This document shows positions 43,161 to 51,504 of a DNA stretch of 64,000 nucleotides, one piece after another; the stretch's first letter is position 1; every line of letters starts with the position of its first letter. Origin of the DNA: Bacteroidales bacterium. GTDB taxonomy: Bacteria; Bacteroidota; Bacteroidia; Bacteroidales; UBA932. Position numbers and translations under genes: made by a program. The stretch lies in NCBI GenBank assembly GCA_017617035.1, contig JAFZWV010000030.1:1-64000 (forward strand), in the 5' to 3' direction. The notes beneath the pieces are model-generated. The model saw only the letters and a program-made list of their open reading frames with translations, did no database searches and had not been told where the DNA came from.

Positions 43161-43168
43161 CAAAGATA
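43161..43168 (-). promoter_or_regulatory. -7 promoter box of cinA
   Basis: Minus-strand TATCTTTG fits TAnnTTTG and ends 4 bases before the ATG. Confidence 0.5.
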
Positions 43169-43173
43169 ACAGA

Positions 43174-43635
43174 TTACCCGTTATCCTGTACAAGCTCCTG
43201 GAAGGTTCCGTCGTCGAAGAAAACTAAAATTCTAGAGATAACTCTCTGTCCTTTAGTTGGTTGTATGCGCCTATTTAAAGCTGTTGCTTTAGGTGTTTTG
43301 ACCCTCATGGCAGCAATTTCTGCCGCAGAATACGGAATTTCTTCAACCGGATTTTGCTCTTCTATAGCCTCGGCAGGGTAGTCCTCGGAATCGAACAAAT
43401 CGCCCTCCTGGACTACTGGAGCGTGGTTTTTATACATTTTACCCTTGCCGGTAATGAGCCATTCTATGTTGAGAGCAGGGTAGCATACGGCCATTTTTTC
43501 GATTAAATCAAAACTCGGCTTGTTTCTGCCGGAAAGAATATGGGATATGCTGCCGCGCGCGACTCCGATGGTGTCTGCGAGCTCCGATTGAGTGATATTT
43601 TCGGCGTTGATAAATTGTTGCAAACGTAAATTCAT
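43174..43635 (-). CDS. XRE family helix-turn-helix regulator
   Basis: The 153-residue protein starts with a Cro/CI-type HTH (about 5-60: ITQSELADTIGVARGSISHIL and SGRNKPSFDLIEKMA) followed by the LNIEWLITGKGKMY segment usual in Bacteroidetes members. The acidic middle and basic C-terminus (TKGQRVISRILVFFDDG) show no known domain. The start at 43635 is favoured because the promoter box lies just upstream; the longer frame is unlikely. It probably regulates itself; a 9-base motif near its promoter recurs upstream of queA. Confidence 0.87.
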   Translation of the reverse strand: MNLRLQQFINAENITQSELADTIGVARGSISHILSGRNKPSFDLIEKMAVCYPALNIEWLITGKGKMYKNHAPVVQEGDLFDSEDYPAEAIEEQNPVEEIPYSAAEIAAMRVKTPKATALNRRIQPTKGQRVISRILVFFDDGTFQELVQDNG

Positions 43636-43654
43636 AGGCCAAAGTAATGCGTCA

Positions 43655-43662
43655 CAAATGTA
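43655..43662 (-). promoter_or_regulatory. -7 promoter box of the XRE regulator
   Basis: Minus-strand TACATTTG fits TAnnTTTG, 19 bases before the ATG. It overlaps the CATTTGTGA motif (43652-43660) that is also found at 44005-44013. Confidence 0.5.
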
Positions 43663-44106
43663 AATACTAAAAATCGTATTTCCAAGCGATTTCAAGCCAA
43701 TCGTAGGGGAGTCCTGGAAAAACGCCATTTTGGCTACCTGAATATTAATTTATATAATTGTATCTAAATAGCAGAGTTTCAAATATTTAGTTTTGGTTTT
43801 GATGTTCAAAACTGGTTATTCTGTGCCGCAGGATGAATGGTTTGGTCCGAAATCCGCACTATTTACATGGAGTTACGCTTTCTATAAATTATATAAATCA
43901 CTGGGTTTCAGTAAATTAATAGTTATAGTATATTGATATAATCATCGCTTATAAGCCCAGGCGGCCGCCGGGGCGCACCGCCCAACCCCATTTTGTAAAC
44001 TTTTCATTTGTGAAACGTTACAAATATTTTTGAATTACATTTCGCGACAAAATTGTTTCACTTTTGTACACCTCTTCCGACATTTCAAAATTCGCGTACG
44101 TATCAC
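43663..44106. other. AT-rich gap between XRE regulator and queA
   Basis: No gene is supported. The stretch is AT-rich apart from a GC island (GGCGGCCGCCGGGGCGCACCG near 43961-43981, palindromic at GGCGGCCGCC). 44001-44022 contains TTTCA-TTTG-TGAAA and ATTTGT...ACAAAT inverted repeats that could be operator-like. A weak TAGTTTTG box is at 43788. Confidence 0.5.
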
Positions 44107-44114
44107 TATCTTTG
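44107..44114 (+). promoter_or_regulatory. -7 promoter box upstream of queA
   Basis: TATCTTTG fits TAnnTTTG. It stands immediately before the inserted family C element, so the queA leader would carry that element. Confidence 0.5.
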
Positions 44115-44117
44115 TCC

Positions 44118-44253
44118 GAAATTGTTTGCCTCTTTTTCCTAGGCCCTAAGCACCCGCGCTTGATAGCGGGAGGTGTCCCCAGCGCGAAGCGCGTCGGGAG
44201 GGATGAGCGGAACGAAGTGGAGCGAAGGTCGGAGAAACAGAGGCAACAATTTC
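44118..44253. repeat. Inverted-repeat-bounded element in queA leader (family C)
   Basis: GAAATTGTTTGCCTCTTTTTC at 44118-44138 (21 bases; core TTGTTTGCCTC) pairs with 44232-44253, which reads GAGAAACAGAGGCAACAA then TTTC. The 136-base unit has no credible gene and contains AGCGCGAAGCGCGT and CACCCGCGCTTGATAGCGGG hairpin-like sequence. Confidence 0.7.
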
Positions 44254-44265
44254 AAAATAGTAAAG

Positions 44266-45477
44266 ATGATACCTGAAATACATATAGAAGATTATAATTA
44301 CCCGCTTACTGAAGACCGGATCGCTAAATATCCCCTACCCCGAAGGGATGCGTCGAAGCTCCTGATCTATAAAGAGGGCAAGGTAGACACCAAAGTCTTC
44401 TCAGATCTTCCTGAGTTTATTCCCGAAGGCTCACTGATGGTCTTCAACGACACCAAGGTCGTTCCTGCCCGCTTGCATTTCGTGCGTGAGACTGGCGCCA
44501 AGATAGAGATCTTCTGCCTTCAACCGGTAGATCCGGTAGAGTACAATACGGCATTTGCGGCTACCGATAAGTGCAGCTGGCAGTGCGTAATAGGCAATTC
44601 AAAGCGCTGGAAAGACGATTTACTGAGCTATGATATCCCTGAAGGCTGCGAAGCGGAGATAGCGTCCATGAACCTCAGGGCCCGCCTGGTCAGCCGCGAG
44701 GCGCAGACCGGAGTTGTCGAGTTCAGCTGGAAGGGCGGAGAGCCCTTCAGCCGTGTTCTGGAACTCTGCGGCCAAGTGCCTATCCCCCCGTATCTCAATC
44801 GCGAGACTGAGGCTCTCGATGTAGAGCGTTATCAGACCCTCTACGCCCATATACGAGGTTCGGTTGCTGCCCCTACGGCAGGCCTTCACTTTACTGAAGA
44901 AGTACTTAAGGCAATCGCAGACAAAGGCATTGATATAGAGAATGTTTGCCTCCACGTAGGAGCTGGTACTTTCCTCCCGGTGAAGTCCTCCAATGTCGCC
45001 GATCATCCCATGCATCGAGAACCCTTCGTCGTGAGCCTTGACTTCCTCAAAAAGCTCCTCGCGCGTAAGGGAAAACTCGTGGCGGTAGGCACCACCTCGG
45101 TCAGAACTCTGGAATCTCTCTACTACGTGGGAGTCAGTATCATTGAAAAAGGAGAACCGGAAGACGTCACCCAGTGGGCCCCCTATACGCGCGAATATCC
45201 GTACTCGACGGAGGAAGCGTTGCAAGCCATCGTTTCCTGGCTCGAGAAAGGCCGTTTAAGCGCCTTAAAGGTGGGAACGCGTATCATTATAGTCCCAGGC
45301 TTCCAATTCCGCCTTGTAGACCTTCTTGTGACGAATTTCCATCAGCCCGAAAGCACCCTCATCCTTCTGGTCTCCGCCTTCGTCGCCGGCGACTGGCGGA
45401 CCATCTACGATTATGCCCTCGCCAACGACTATCGCTTCCTCTCCTACGGCGACAGTTCGTTGCTGTATAGAGCATAG
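44266..45477 (+). CDS. queA: S-adenosylmethionine:tRNA ribosyltransferase-isomerase
   Basis: QueA transfers and isomerises the ribose of S-adenosylmethionine to 7-aminomethyl-7-deazaguanine in tRNA, making epoxyqueuosine. The 403-residue product begins IEDYNYPLTEDRIAKYPLPRRDASKLL (in parts: YNYPLTEDRIAKYPL), with VFNDTKVVPARL, GQVPIPPYLNRE, AAPTAGLHFTEEVL and TNFHQPESTLILLVSAF. The ATG at 44266 begins at the conserved N-terminus; an upstream in-frame ATG lies inside the inverted-repeat element and is rejected. The stop codon's last base is the first base of the family A repeat. Confidence 0.96.
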   Translation: MIPEIHIEDYNYPLTEDRIAKYPLPRRDASKLLIYKEGKVDTKVFSDLPEFIPEGSLMVFNDTKVVPARLHFVRETGAKIEIFCLQPVDPVEYNTAFAATDKCSWQCVIGNSKRWKDDLLSYDIPEGCEAEIASMNLRARLVSREAQTGVVEFSWKGGEPFSRVLELCGQVPIPPYLNRETEALDVERYQTLYAHIRGSVAAPTAGLHFTEEVLKAIADKGIDIENVCLHVGAGTFLPVKSSNVADHPMHREPFVVSLDFLKKLLARKGKLVAVGTTSVRTLESLYYVGVSIIEKGEPEDVTQWAPYTREYPYSTEEALQAIVSWLEKGRLSALKVGTRIIIVPGFQFRLVDLLVTNFHQPESTLILLVSAFVAGDWRTIYDYALANDYRFLSYGDSSLLYRA

Positions 45478-45586
45478 GCAGAAGCAAACTGCACCCCTGA
45501 GCCGCTTTTTTCCCGGACTAGGGTCGCTCCCAGACGCGCAGCGTCATTGAGCGATAGCGGTATCAGGGATGCAGTTTGCTTCTGCC
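45477..45586. repeat. Inverted-repeat-bounded intergenic element (family A, complete copy)
   Basis: The 24-base ends 45477-45500 and 45563-45586 are inverse copies with one mismatch (each starts GGCAGAAGCAAACTGCA when read inward). The 110-base unit includes a GACGC/GCGTC palindrome and begins at the queA stop. A second copy is cut by the left window edge at 1-69. It could fold into a long hairpin and serve as a terminator. Confidence 0.88.
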
Positions 45587-45641
45587 ATTCGAGATATAGA
45601 ACAATTAGAGGCCCGAAAGGCACCCGCCGGGAGTGAAGCAA

Positions 45642-45669
45642 AAAAAAACAGCCCGAAGGCTGTTTTTTT
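45642..45669 (-). terminator. rho-independent terminator of the DUF5723 gene
   Basis: CAGCC-CGAA-GGCTG with flanking A and T runs forms a strong hairpin; on the minus strand it ends in a long T-run and directly overlaps the stop codon. Confidence 0.92.
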
Positions 45670-47083
45670 AGTTGCGATATCTCGTACCGAACTGCATGTT
45701 CAGACCGAAGGTCAACTTGCAGCGGAACGGATCGATCGGGACGGGAACGCCGCCGTAGTAGGGGACCTGGACTCCAGGGATCTCGAAGATACCGACTTTG
45801 TCGGCGTAGGTATCGATACCTACGTAGGCGTTGATGAAGAGCACTGTGAGGCTGGCTGCAACACCGAGGACATTACCCTGGGTATTCTTTCCGTAGTTGG
45901 CTGTAAGGCTGATGAAGCGGAAAGGAGAGAGGGTGACACCTGCACGGGCATCCCAGTAAGGAGCGATATCGTCGAAGTGATAGATACCGAGAGCGCCTAC
46001 AGAGATGAAGCTCAGGATAGGAAGACGCCATTTTGCACCGAGGTTGGCGGTGAAGGCAAGTCTTTCGAACTGGGTCTCTTCGCCGGGCATGGCCTGGAGA
46101 TTTGCAATCTCAAGGAAGTCGTCCTTGGCCTTGCCGAGTTCCTGGCCGTAGTTGGTATCCTTACCGACATGTTCGAAACCGTTGAAGGTGAATTGGTCTG
46201 CGGCCTTGGCGAGGGAGTTGAATCTCCAGAAGATACCTCCGAGGTCGTTGATACCACCGCTGATCGCAAGGCTCTCGAACGGAGTCCACCTGAAGCCGAG
46301 ATCGACAGCTCCACCCCAGCCGGCAGGACCGATCTTATCGGAATTCAAAGCGTAATTGATCTTTCCCTGCTCGTCGTTGACAAGGGTCGCACCGGGGAAG
46401 GCTATGCGGGCCTTACCCTCGATATCGGTAGCGATGAGTCCGTTGTTGAAGAGGACATCGGCCTTTTCAAAGCGGATGTCGGCGTTGGCCAGACCGATAA
46501 GTCCCTTGAGGCGGAAGCCGATGGTAAGGTTACCGTCTGCAGGTCTCTTGGCTACTCCGAATGCGATTTCAGTATAGAGTTTTCCTCCGAAATAGAGGGC
46601 GCTGAGATCGTAGGGAGTGGTGGAATTACCTTCCTTGAGGAACCTAAAGAGATCGCCCGGGATGGAGGAACCGAACTCGGTGCGGAGGTTGATCTCGAAG
46701 GAATTGAACTTATCCTCTTTGCGCTTACCGGTGGAGAGGATGTTCAGGTTGGCGTCAATCCCGAACGGGTTGCTCTTGCCAAGATGTGACATCATCTCTT
46801 CTGTCGTAACGTTGGGATGAAGGAAGGTTACAAGGCCGTCGTTGGTGGCATTGGGATAGATCAGCGAGCTGATGCCAAGACCGCTGCTGATACCCATCTC
46901 TATATTACCGGTACCAAGACCGAAGAAGCTCTTCTCGCTCATGATGGCGGGGTTGAGCCTGTAGCCGTAGTTATAGTTGTCGAGGAAGAAACCACTCTGG
47001 AACTTGTCCTGAGCACTTGCACGCACTGAGAAGAGGCTTAAGGCCACTGTCAGAATCGAAAGGGTAGTAAGTATCTTTTTCAT
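45668..47083 (-). CDS. DUF5723 outer-membrane beta-barrel protein
   Basis: The 471-residue protein has a signal peptide (MKKILTTLSILTVALSLFSVRASA) and a run of amphipathic strands with aromatic ends, ending in LTFGLNMQFGTRYRN, as in outer-membrane barrels. NYNYGYRLNPAIMSEKSFFG and the later GGINDLGGIFW segment are typical of DUF5723, a Bacteroidetes family of unknown function. It lies 12 bases after a large lipoprotein gene, and the two likely work together at the outer membrane. Terminator at 45642-45669. Confidence 0.85.
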   Translation of the reverse strand: MKKILTTLSILTVALSLFSVRASAQDKFQSGFFLDNYNYGYRLNPAIMSEKSFFGLGTGNIEMGISSGLGISSLIYPNATNDGLVTFLHPNVTTEEMMSHLGKSNPFGIDANLNILSTGKRKEDKFNSFEINLRTEFGSSIPGDLFRFLKEGNSTTPYDLSALYFGGKLYTEIAFGVAKRPADGNLTIGFRLKGLIGLANADIRFEKADVLFNNGLIATDIEGKARIAFPGATLVNDEQGKINYALNSDKIGPAGWGGAVDLGFRWTPFESLAISGGINDLGGIFWRFNSLAKAADQFTFNGFEHVGKDTNYGQELGKAKDDFLEIANLQAMPGEETQFERLAFTANLGAKWRLPILSFISVGALGIYHFDDIAPYWDARAGVTLSPFRFISLTANYGKNTQGNVLGVAASLTVLFINAYVGIDTYADKVGIFEIPGVQVPYYGGVPVPIDPFRCKLTFGLNMQFGTRYRN

Positions 47084-47095
47084 ATCCGTGTAAGT

Positions 47096-48868
47096 TTACT
47101 GGTTATCATCTTCACCTTCTTCTCCACTGTTATCGAACAGAACGTTTCCATCGATGTGGATGCCCTGAGGCAGCAGGAGATAGATATCGGTCAGGACTAT
47201 GAAGTCGCTGCCCTTAAGGGCCTGGCCGTTGGCGTGGAGCGCGATGCTAAGACGCAGATCAGTGATGCCTTCAAGGGCGTCATTGTCCTTGTCTGCTCCG
47301 ATCACTATCTCAAGCAGACCGGAGGAACCGGGACCAGGAAGCTGGGCTACCACGGGGGTCGTCATGGGGATAGGAGTATAGACTCCGCTCTCTTCGTCAT
47401 GATGGAGGAACTCAACTGTAAGGTCGGCAGAAACAGGGATTGAGTTGTAGACATTGGTTCTCAGACCGATGGAAGAACTCTTCAGAATCTGGCCGATCTG
47501 CTTACCGGTGTCGGCTCCAATGGAGATGGTGTCTGCGTAGTTGATGAGGGTTCCTGCGCCAAGGGCGAGAGGAACATTCAGGCTGAAGCCAATCTGGAAA
47601 CCGTAGTCTGCCGCAGGTTCAATGTAGCAGTCGGTTGTTTTGTCGGTCGCTATATGGGTCACGAACTCGATGGAGTCGGTGGCTTCAGCGAGGAGGCTGT
47701 TGAGATTGACGTCGTTGTGTGAGTTGCTTTCTTCGTACTGGGCGGGACTCAGGCAATAGGGGACCGTGAAATTGAGGGTCGCCGCGGGCTGAGCTGCGCC
47801 TACGCTGTAGAGGTCTGCAGTTCCGGACACGGGGAATGCCATGTTGGTCCTGACTGACAGATCGACTGAAGCGTTAGGAAGCTTGATGGTGGCATCGTTG
47901 AAAGCGTCGGGCAGCGAGAAGAAAGGAGACTTGAACGATTGCTCGAGCTGGTAGTCAATCTTTACCTTAAGGCTCTGGATATCGACCTTGCCCTGAGCAT
48001 CTGCAATTGAGACGTCGACGGAACCGTTTACATAAGGAGTAACGTTGTTCAGGTCTACGACAACGTCTGTAGCAGAAACAGAGCCGTGGATGACAACGGA
48101 ATCGGAAAGGTTGGTTCCGTTGGTACGCATGGCGACAAAGTCCTTGTTCGAAAGGTCGAACTTGACGATCTGGGCGCTGCGGACGAAGGCCTGATTGCGC
48201 TTGATGTTACCCTTGAGTTCGATGACCTGCGGAACGCAGAACGAGGGGAGGGTAGCGGTCGCGTCGAGGGCATATTCCTGATTCGAGTCTCCGGGAAGAT
48301 CGGTGAAGAGAAGCTCGACATTGGCATAGACCTCATTCAGGACTATCTCACCTACGCCTACCAGCATCTCAGGAAGGTCTGATCCGCTCATAAAGTCGAA
48401 TTCGACTTTCTTGTCGACATCGTAGTGGATGTCGGGGATAGTGTAAGATCCGAGCATTGCGGGGGGGACAGTGGAGAGCAGATCCGCAAGGTCAAAGCCT
48501 TCCAGCTCATAGGCAATGTTCTCCGAGAAGCTCAAGGCGTTGATGGTAACTACGTTTGAGAGACCGATACCATCGATCTCATTGTCGAGATCCATGGTCT
48601 GGGAGTACTCGATGTAGTAGCTGCCGTCGGGCGCCTGTTTGATGAGCCCGGAAGTGTCGAGGCCGACGCTCTTCATAAGGGAATCGACGCGGAATACAGA
48701 GCTGCTGTCGGCCAGCCTTAGCTGGAAACCGTTCTGGAACAGGTGTACATCTTTGTCGATGTTCTTGAGATTCTCCAGAGTGTAGGCCGGGTCGACCTCA
48801 CAACCGGAGAACGCCAGGGCAAGGGCTGCAAACGCAGCCGCGCCTGAGAGTTTCAAGAATTTTTTCAT
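47096..48868 (-). CDS. Large lipoprotein of unknown function
   Basis: The 590-residue lipoprotein (lipobox LAFSGC) is nearly all beta-strand, with repeated blocks such as LDVTLNNV-like strands, YDVDKKVEFDFMSGSD, SVDVSIADAQGKVDIQSLKVKID (in parts) and a C-terminal IPVSADLTVEFLHHDEESG. I do not recognise a named domain. The pairing with a DUF5723 barrel in one operon is the main clue, and suggests a surface or periplasmic partner. About 85 bases separate it from the GntR gene upstream; these hold an imperfect TATATTTA box, so it may have its own promoter. Confidence 0.8.
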   Translation of the reverse strand: MKKFLKLSGAAAFAALALAFSGCEVDPAYTLENLKNIDKDVHLFQNGFQLRLADSSSVFRVDSLMKSVGLDTSGLIKQAPDGSYYIEYSQTMDLDNEIDGIGLSNVVTINALSFSENIAYELEGFDLADLLSTVPPAMLGSYTIPDIHYDVDKKVEFDFMSGSDLPEMLVGVGEIVLNEVYANVELLFTDLPGDSNQEYALDATATLPSFCVPQVIELKGNIKRNQAFVRSAQIVKFDLSNKDFVAMRTNGTNLSDSVVIHGSVSATDVVVDLNNVTPYVNGSVDVSIADAQGKVDIQSLKVKIDYQLEQSFKSPFFSLPDAFNDATIKLPNASVDLSVRTNMAFPVSGTADLYSVGAAQPAATLNFTVPYCLSPAQYEESNSHNDVNLNSLLAEATDSIEFVTHIATDKTTDCYIEPAADYGFQIGFSLNVPLALGAGTLINYADTISIGADTGKQIGQILKSSSIGLRTNVYNSIPVSADLTVEFLHHDEESGVYTPIPMTTPVVAQLPGPGSSGLLEIVIGADKDNDALEGITDLRLSIALHANGQALKGSDFIVLTDIYLLLPQGIHIDGNVLFDNSGEEGEDDNQ

Positions 48869-48953
48869 CCTGTTAGTTATTATGTGTTTAAAAATATTTT
48901 CCCAAACTGCAGTAAATATAGTGAAATATTTTCATAATAGATGCAACTCACCC

Positions 48954-49979
48954 CTAAAACGTTCGGCGCCTGATCATCAGGAAACGGTTGTGGATCTTGG
49001 ACATTTTACGCTCTGCGATCATCTTTGCAGCTAGGTGACCGATTTCGGGGAAGTCGGTAGAAACGGTAGTCAGACCGCCCAGGATAAGCTCATTCATCGG
49101 AAACTCATTGTAGGAGATAATGAACGCTCCCTTGCCGAGTTCCAGGCCTGAAGTCTGAATCTTCTTGGAAAGAGCGACAAGACCTTCATCCAACTGGGAG
49201 TTAAGGACGAGGAAGGCGTCTCCAGGTTCTATGATATCAGGGACTTGGGTCATGAACTCTACCTTGACTTTCTTTTCGGCGGCAAATCGGTTGACACCGA
49301 CGCGGATCTTATCTCCATACATGGACATAGGGAGAGTGATTACTCTCAGTCGTTTGGCTCCCGGGTTATTGAAGTCATGCATCAGAGCATCATAGATATC
49401 GTTCTCGAAATCCTGATATATTGCACCGAAACTGCCCCTGAGGCCCGGCTGGAGGTGGTCGACGAGTATGAGCTTACGCACCGGGACCCTCTCCAGAAGT
49501 TTGACGACCCGTTTCTGAGTCGCTTCGTCTGTAGGGAAGTGAGGCGCAATCGCATAGTAGTCGAAGGTGTCGAGGTGAGAATCCAGGAAGTACTCCAGAA
49601 TGTCGGGATTCTGGTCGTGGCTGAGAATCGTAATCTCGGTCCCAGGGGCAACCGACTCGGCAAAAGCGTCGAAGGCCCTCTGCTTATACACGGAGAACTT
49701 GTCGAAAACCACCAGCACACGGGTGTGGGCTCCGCTATTGGTTAAGTCTTTGACGTAAAAACCCTTGCCGTGGCGCGGCTCCACTATGTTCTTTTCGACC
49801 AGGATGCCGTAGGCTTTCTTGACGGTCTCGCGGGAAATGCGGTGGCGGTCGGCCAGCACGTTCATCGAGGGCAGTTGCTCTCCCGGGGCGATGGATCCGT
49901 CTCTAACGCCCCTTTCGACTTGCTCTACTATCTGCTTGTAGATAGAGTTCTTGGCCCGATTGTTTATCTTGATTTCCAT
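48954..49979 (-). CDS. GntR family regulator with sugar-sensor domain
   Basis: The 341-residue protein has an N-terminal GntR winged helix (about 1-70: NSIYKQIVEQVERGVRDGSI, GEQLPSMNVLADRHRISRETVKKAY) and a C-terminal LacI/periplasmic-binding-like domain (about 85-335) that would bind a sugar. The type is like Bacteroides GntR proteins that control monosaccharide use loci. It is the last gene of the PUL, 7 bases after the GH20 gene, which suggests it controls this locus. The ligand, perhaps an N-acetylhexosamine, is inferred from context. The last residues KIHNRFLMIRRRTF are family-typical. Confidence 0.9.
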   Translation of the reverse strand: MEIKINNRAKNSIYKQIVEQVERGVRDGSIAPGEQLPSMNVLADRHRISRETVKKAYGILVEKNIVEPRHGKGFYVKDLTNSGAHTRVLVVFDKFSVYKQRAFDAFAESVAPGTEITILSHDQNPDILEYFLDSHLDTFDYYAIAPHFPTDEATQKRVVKLLERVPVRKLILVDHLQPGLRGSFGAIYQDFENDIYDALMHDFNNPGAKRLRVITLPMSMYGDKIRVGVNRFAAEKKVKVEFMTQVPDIIEPGDAFLVLNSQLDEGLVALSKKIQTSGLELGKGAFIISYNEFPMNELILGGLTTVSTDFPEIGHLAAKMIAERKMSKIHNRFLMIRRRTF

Positions 49980-49986
49980 ATAATTG

Positions 49987-51504
49987 TTATTCTGTTCCAG
50001 CGGGGTCTTTCAGTCCGGCCGCTTCATATGCTTCGAATGTTCTGTAACCGCTGCGCGCGAGATTGGTTTCGGTGCGCAAGTCGAAAGTGTTGTATCCCAT
50101 GGCCCTCCACAGGTCCTGCATGGCCATGGCGCGCGCTCTGAATCCTTCGGGGTCCTTGGTCCCCATGGGGCTCCATCCTATTTCGGCGATAGCGAAGCCT
50201 CTGGGCCAGAGCATGTATTCGGCATGCTCGCAGGTCGGTACCCATTCGCACCAAAGGTTGCCCTGCACACCCAGGACGAGAGATTCGTCCATGCCGGGCG
50301 CGACCGGCTCGTAGCTGTAGACGTGGCGCAGCGAGGTGAGATCGCCGCACGCTGCCGGTTCCTTGCGGATCAGGTCCTGGTAGTAGTCGAAGTATACATG
50401 GCTGTTGGGCGACATGACCACCTTATGGCCGGCGGCGTTGGCGGCGATACCGCCTGAAATGCCCCTCCAACTCTGGATGACCGCCGACTGTGGGACGCCG
50501 GTCTCGAGTATCTCGTCCCAGCCGATCACCTCTCGGCCATGGCTGCGGACAAAGGCTTCGATGCGGCGGATGAGGTAGCCCTGAAGCTGCCTGACGTCGG
50601 TGAAGCCCTCTTCCTCCATACGCCGGCGGCAGTTGACGCATTTGTGCCAGGTGGCCATGGACGCTTCGTCGCCACCGATGTGGATGTACTGCGAGGGGAA
50701 TATGTCCATGACCTCGGCCAGAACGGTCTCCAGCAGTTCGAAGGTTGCTTCGGAGCCGGGGCAGAAGTCCCACGCGCCCTTGAATCTGGTCCCGTCTTCC
50801 ATCATGCAGGCCGTTTCCGGGTAGGTGAGGGTTACCTCCATGCTGTGGCCGGGCATCTCAATTTCAGGGATGATGTTGATGTAGCGCTCGGCCGCATAAG
50901 CTACTAGGTCACGGAGTTCGTCGGGAGTATAGTAGCCTCCATAGGCTTCGGGATCGTCCTTGTCTACGAACTTGTAGTGGGCCTGTTCCCATTTGTAATA
51001 GTAGTCGCCGATGCGCCAGGCGGTTTTCTCGGTGAGTAGGGGGTAAGACGGCGATTCTATGCGCCATCCGGCCGCATCGTCGAGATGGAGATGAAGGACG
51101 TTCAGCTTCAGTAGAGCCATCGCATCCATCTGTTTTTTTAGGAATTCAACGCCCTTGAAGCTGCGCGACTCGTCTATCATGAGGCCGCGGTGGCGGAAGC
51201 GCGGGTAGTCGAAGATGACTCCGCGGGGGACGGGGCCCAGAGCCTGAAGCTGCTCGATGGTCTTGCGGGCGCGGAACACGCCTTCCGCGCTGGCGGCCTC
51301 AATAACGGCCTTGCGGGGCTTTAAAGTTATTCTGTAGGCCTCTTTACGCGAGAAGTCTTCAAGGCCTTTTACGGCCCATTTAAAGCGCAAAGAATGCTTG
51401 CGGACGACGATCTTCTGGACCGAAGACGTTCCCTCTGCCGGTCGATACTCAACCGGTGCGGGAATCAGGCCCAGTGTGAGGGCAATCACAAGGAGAGCTT
51501 TCAT
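49987..51504 (-). CDS. GH20 beta-N-acetylhexosaminidase
   Basis: The 505-residue exported enzyme removes terminal beta-GlcNAc or beta-GalNAc. A short signal peptide (MKALLVIALTLG) is followed by a GH20b-like domain (about 15-110) and the TIM barrel with RGLMIDESRSF, LHLHLDDAAGWRIE, IPEIEMPGHSM and the catalytic pair Asp279-Glu280 in HIGGDEAS. The WDEILE and VIQSWRG segments are typical. No lipobox is seen, so it is probably periplasmic. It overlaps the upstream fusion gene by 4 bases (ATGA). Confidence 0.95.
   Translation of the reverse strand: MKALLVIALTLGLIPAPVEYRPAEGTSSVQKIVVRKHSLRFKWAVKGLEDFSRKEAYRITLKPRKAVIEAASAEGVFRARKTIEQLQALGPVPRGVIFDYPRFRHRGLMIDESRSFKGVEFLKKQMDAMALLKLNVLHLHLDDAAGWRIESPSYPLLTEKTAWRIGDYYYKWEQAHYKFVDKDDPEAYGGYYTPDELRDLVAYAAERYINIIPEIEMPGHSMEVTLTYPETACMMEDGTRFKGAWDFCPGSEATFELLETVLAEVMDIFPSQYIHIGGDEASMATWHKCVNCRRRMEEEGFTDVRQLQGYLIRRIEAFVRSHGREVIGWDEILETGVPQSAVIQSWRGISGGIAANAAGHKVVMSPNSHVYFDYYQDLIRKEPAACGDLTSLRHVYSYEPVAPGMDESLVLGVQGNLWCEWVPTCEHAEYMLWPRGFAIAEIGWSPMGTKDPEGFRARAMAMQDLWRAMGYNTFDLRTETNLARSGYRTFEAYEAAGLKDPAGTE

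Noticed and set aside
44173..44265. Upstream ATG that would extend queA by 31 codons
   Set aside because: The extension lies within the inverted-repeat element and resembles no QueA N-terminus.
45569..46789. 406-codon plus-strand frame opposite the DUF5723 gene
   Set aside because: Antisense shadow of a beta-barrel gene, and it runs through the terminator hairpin.
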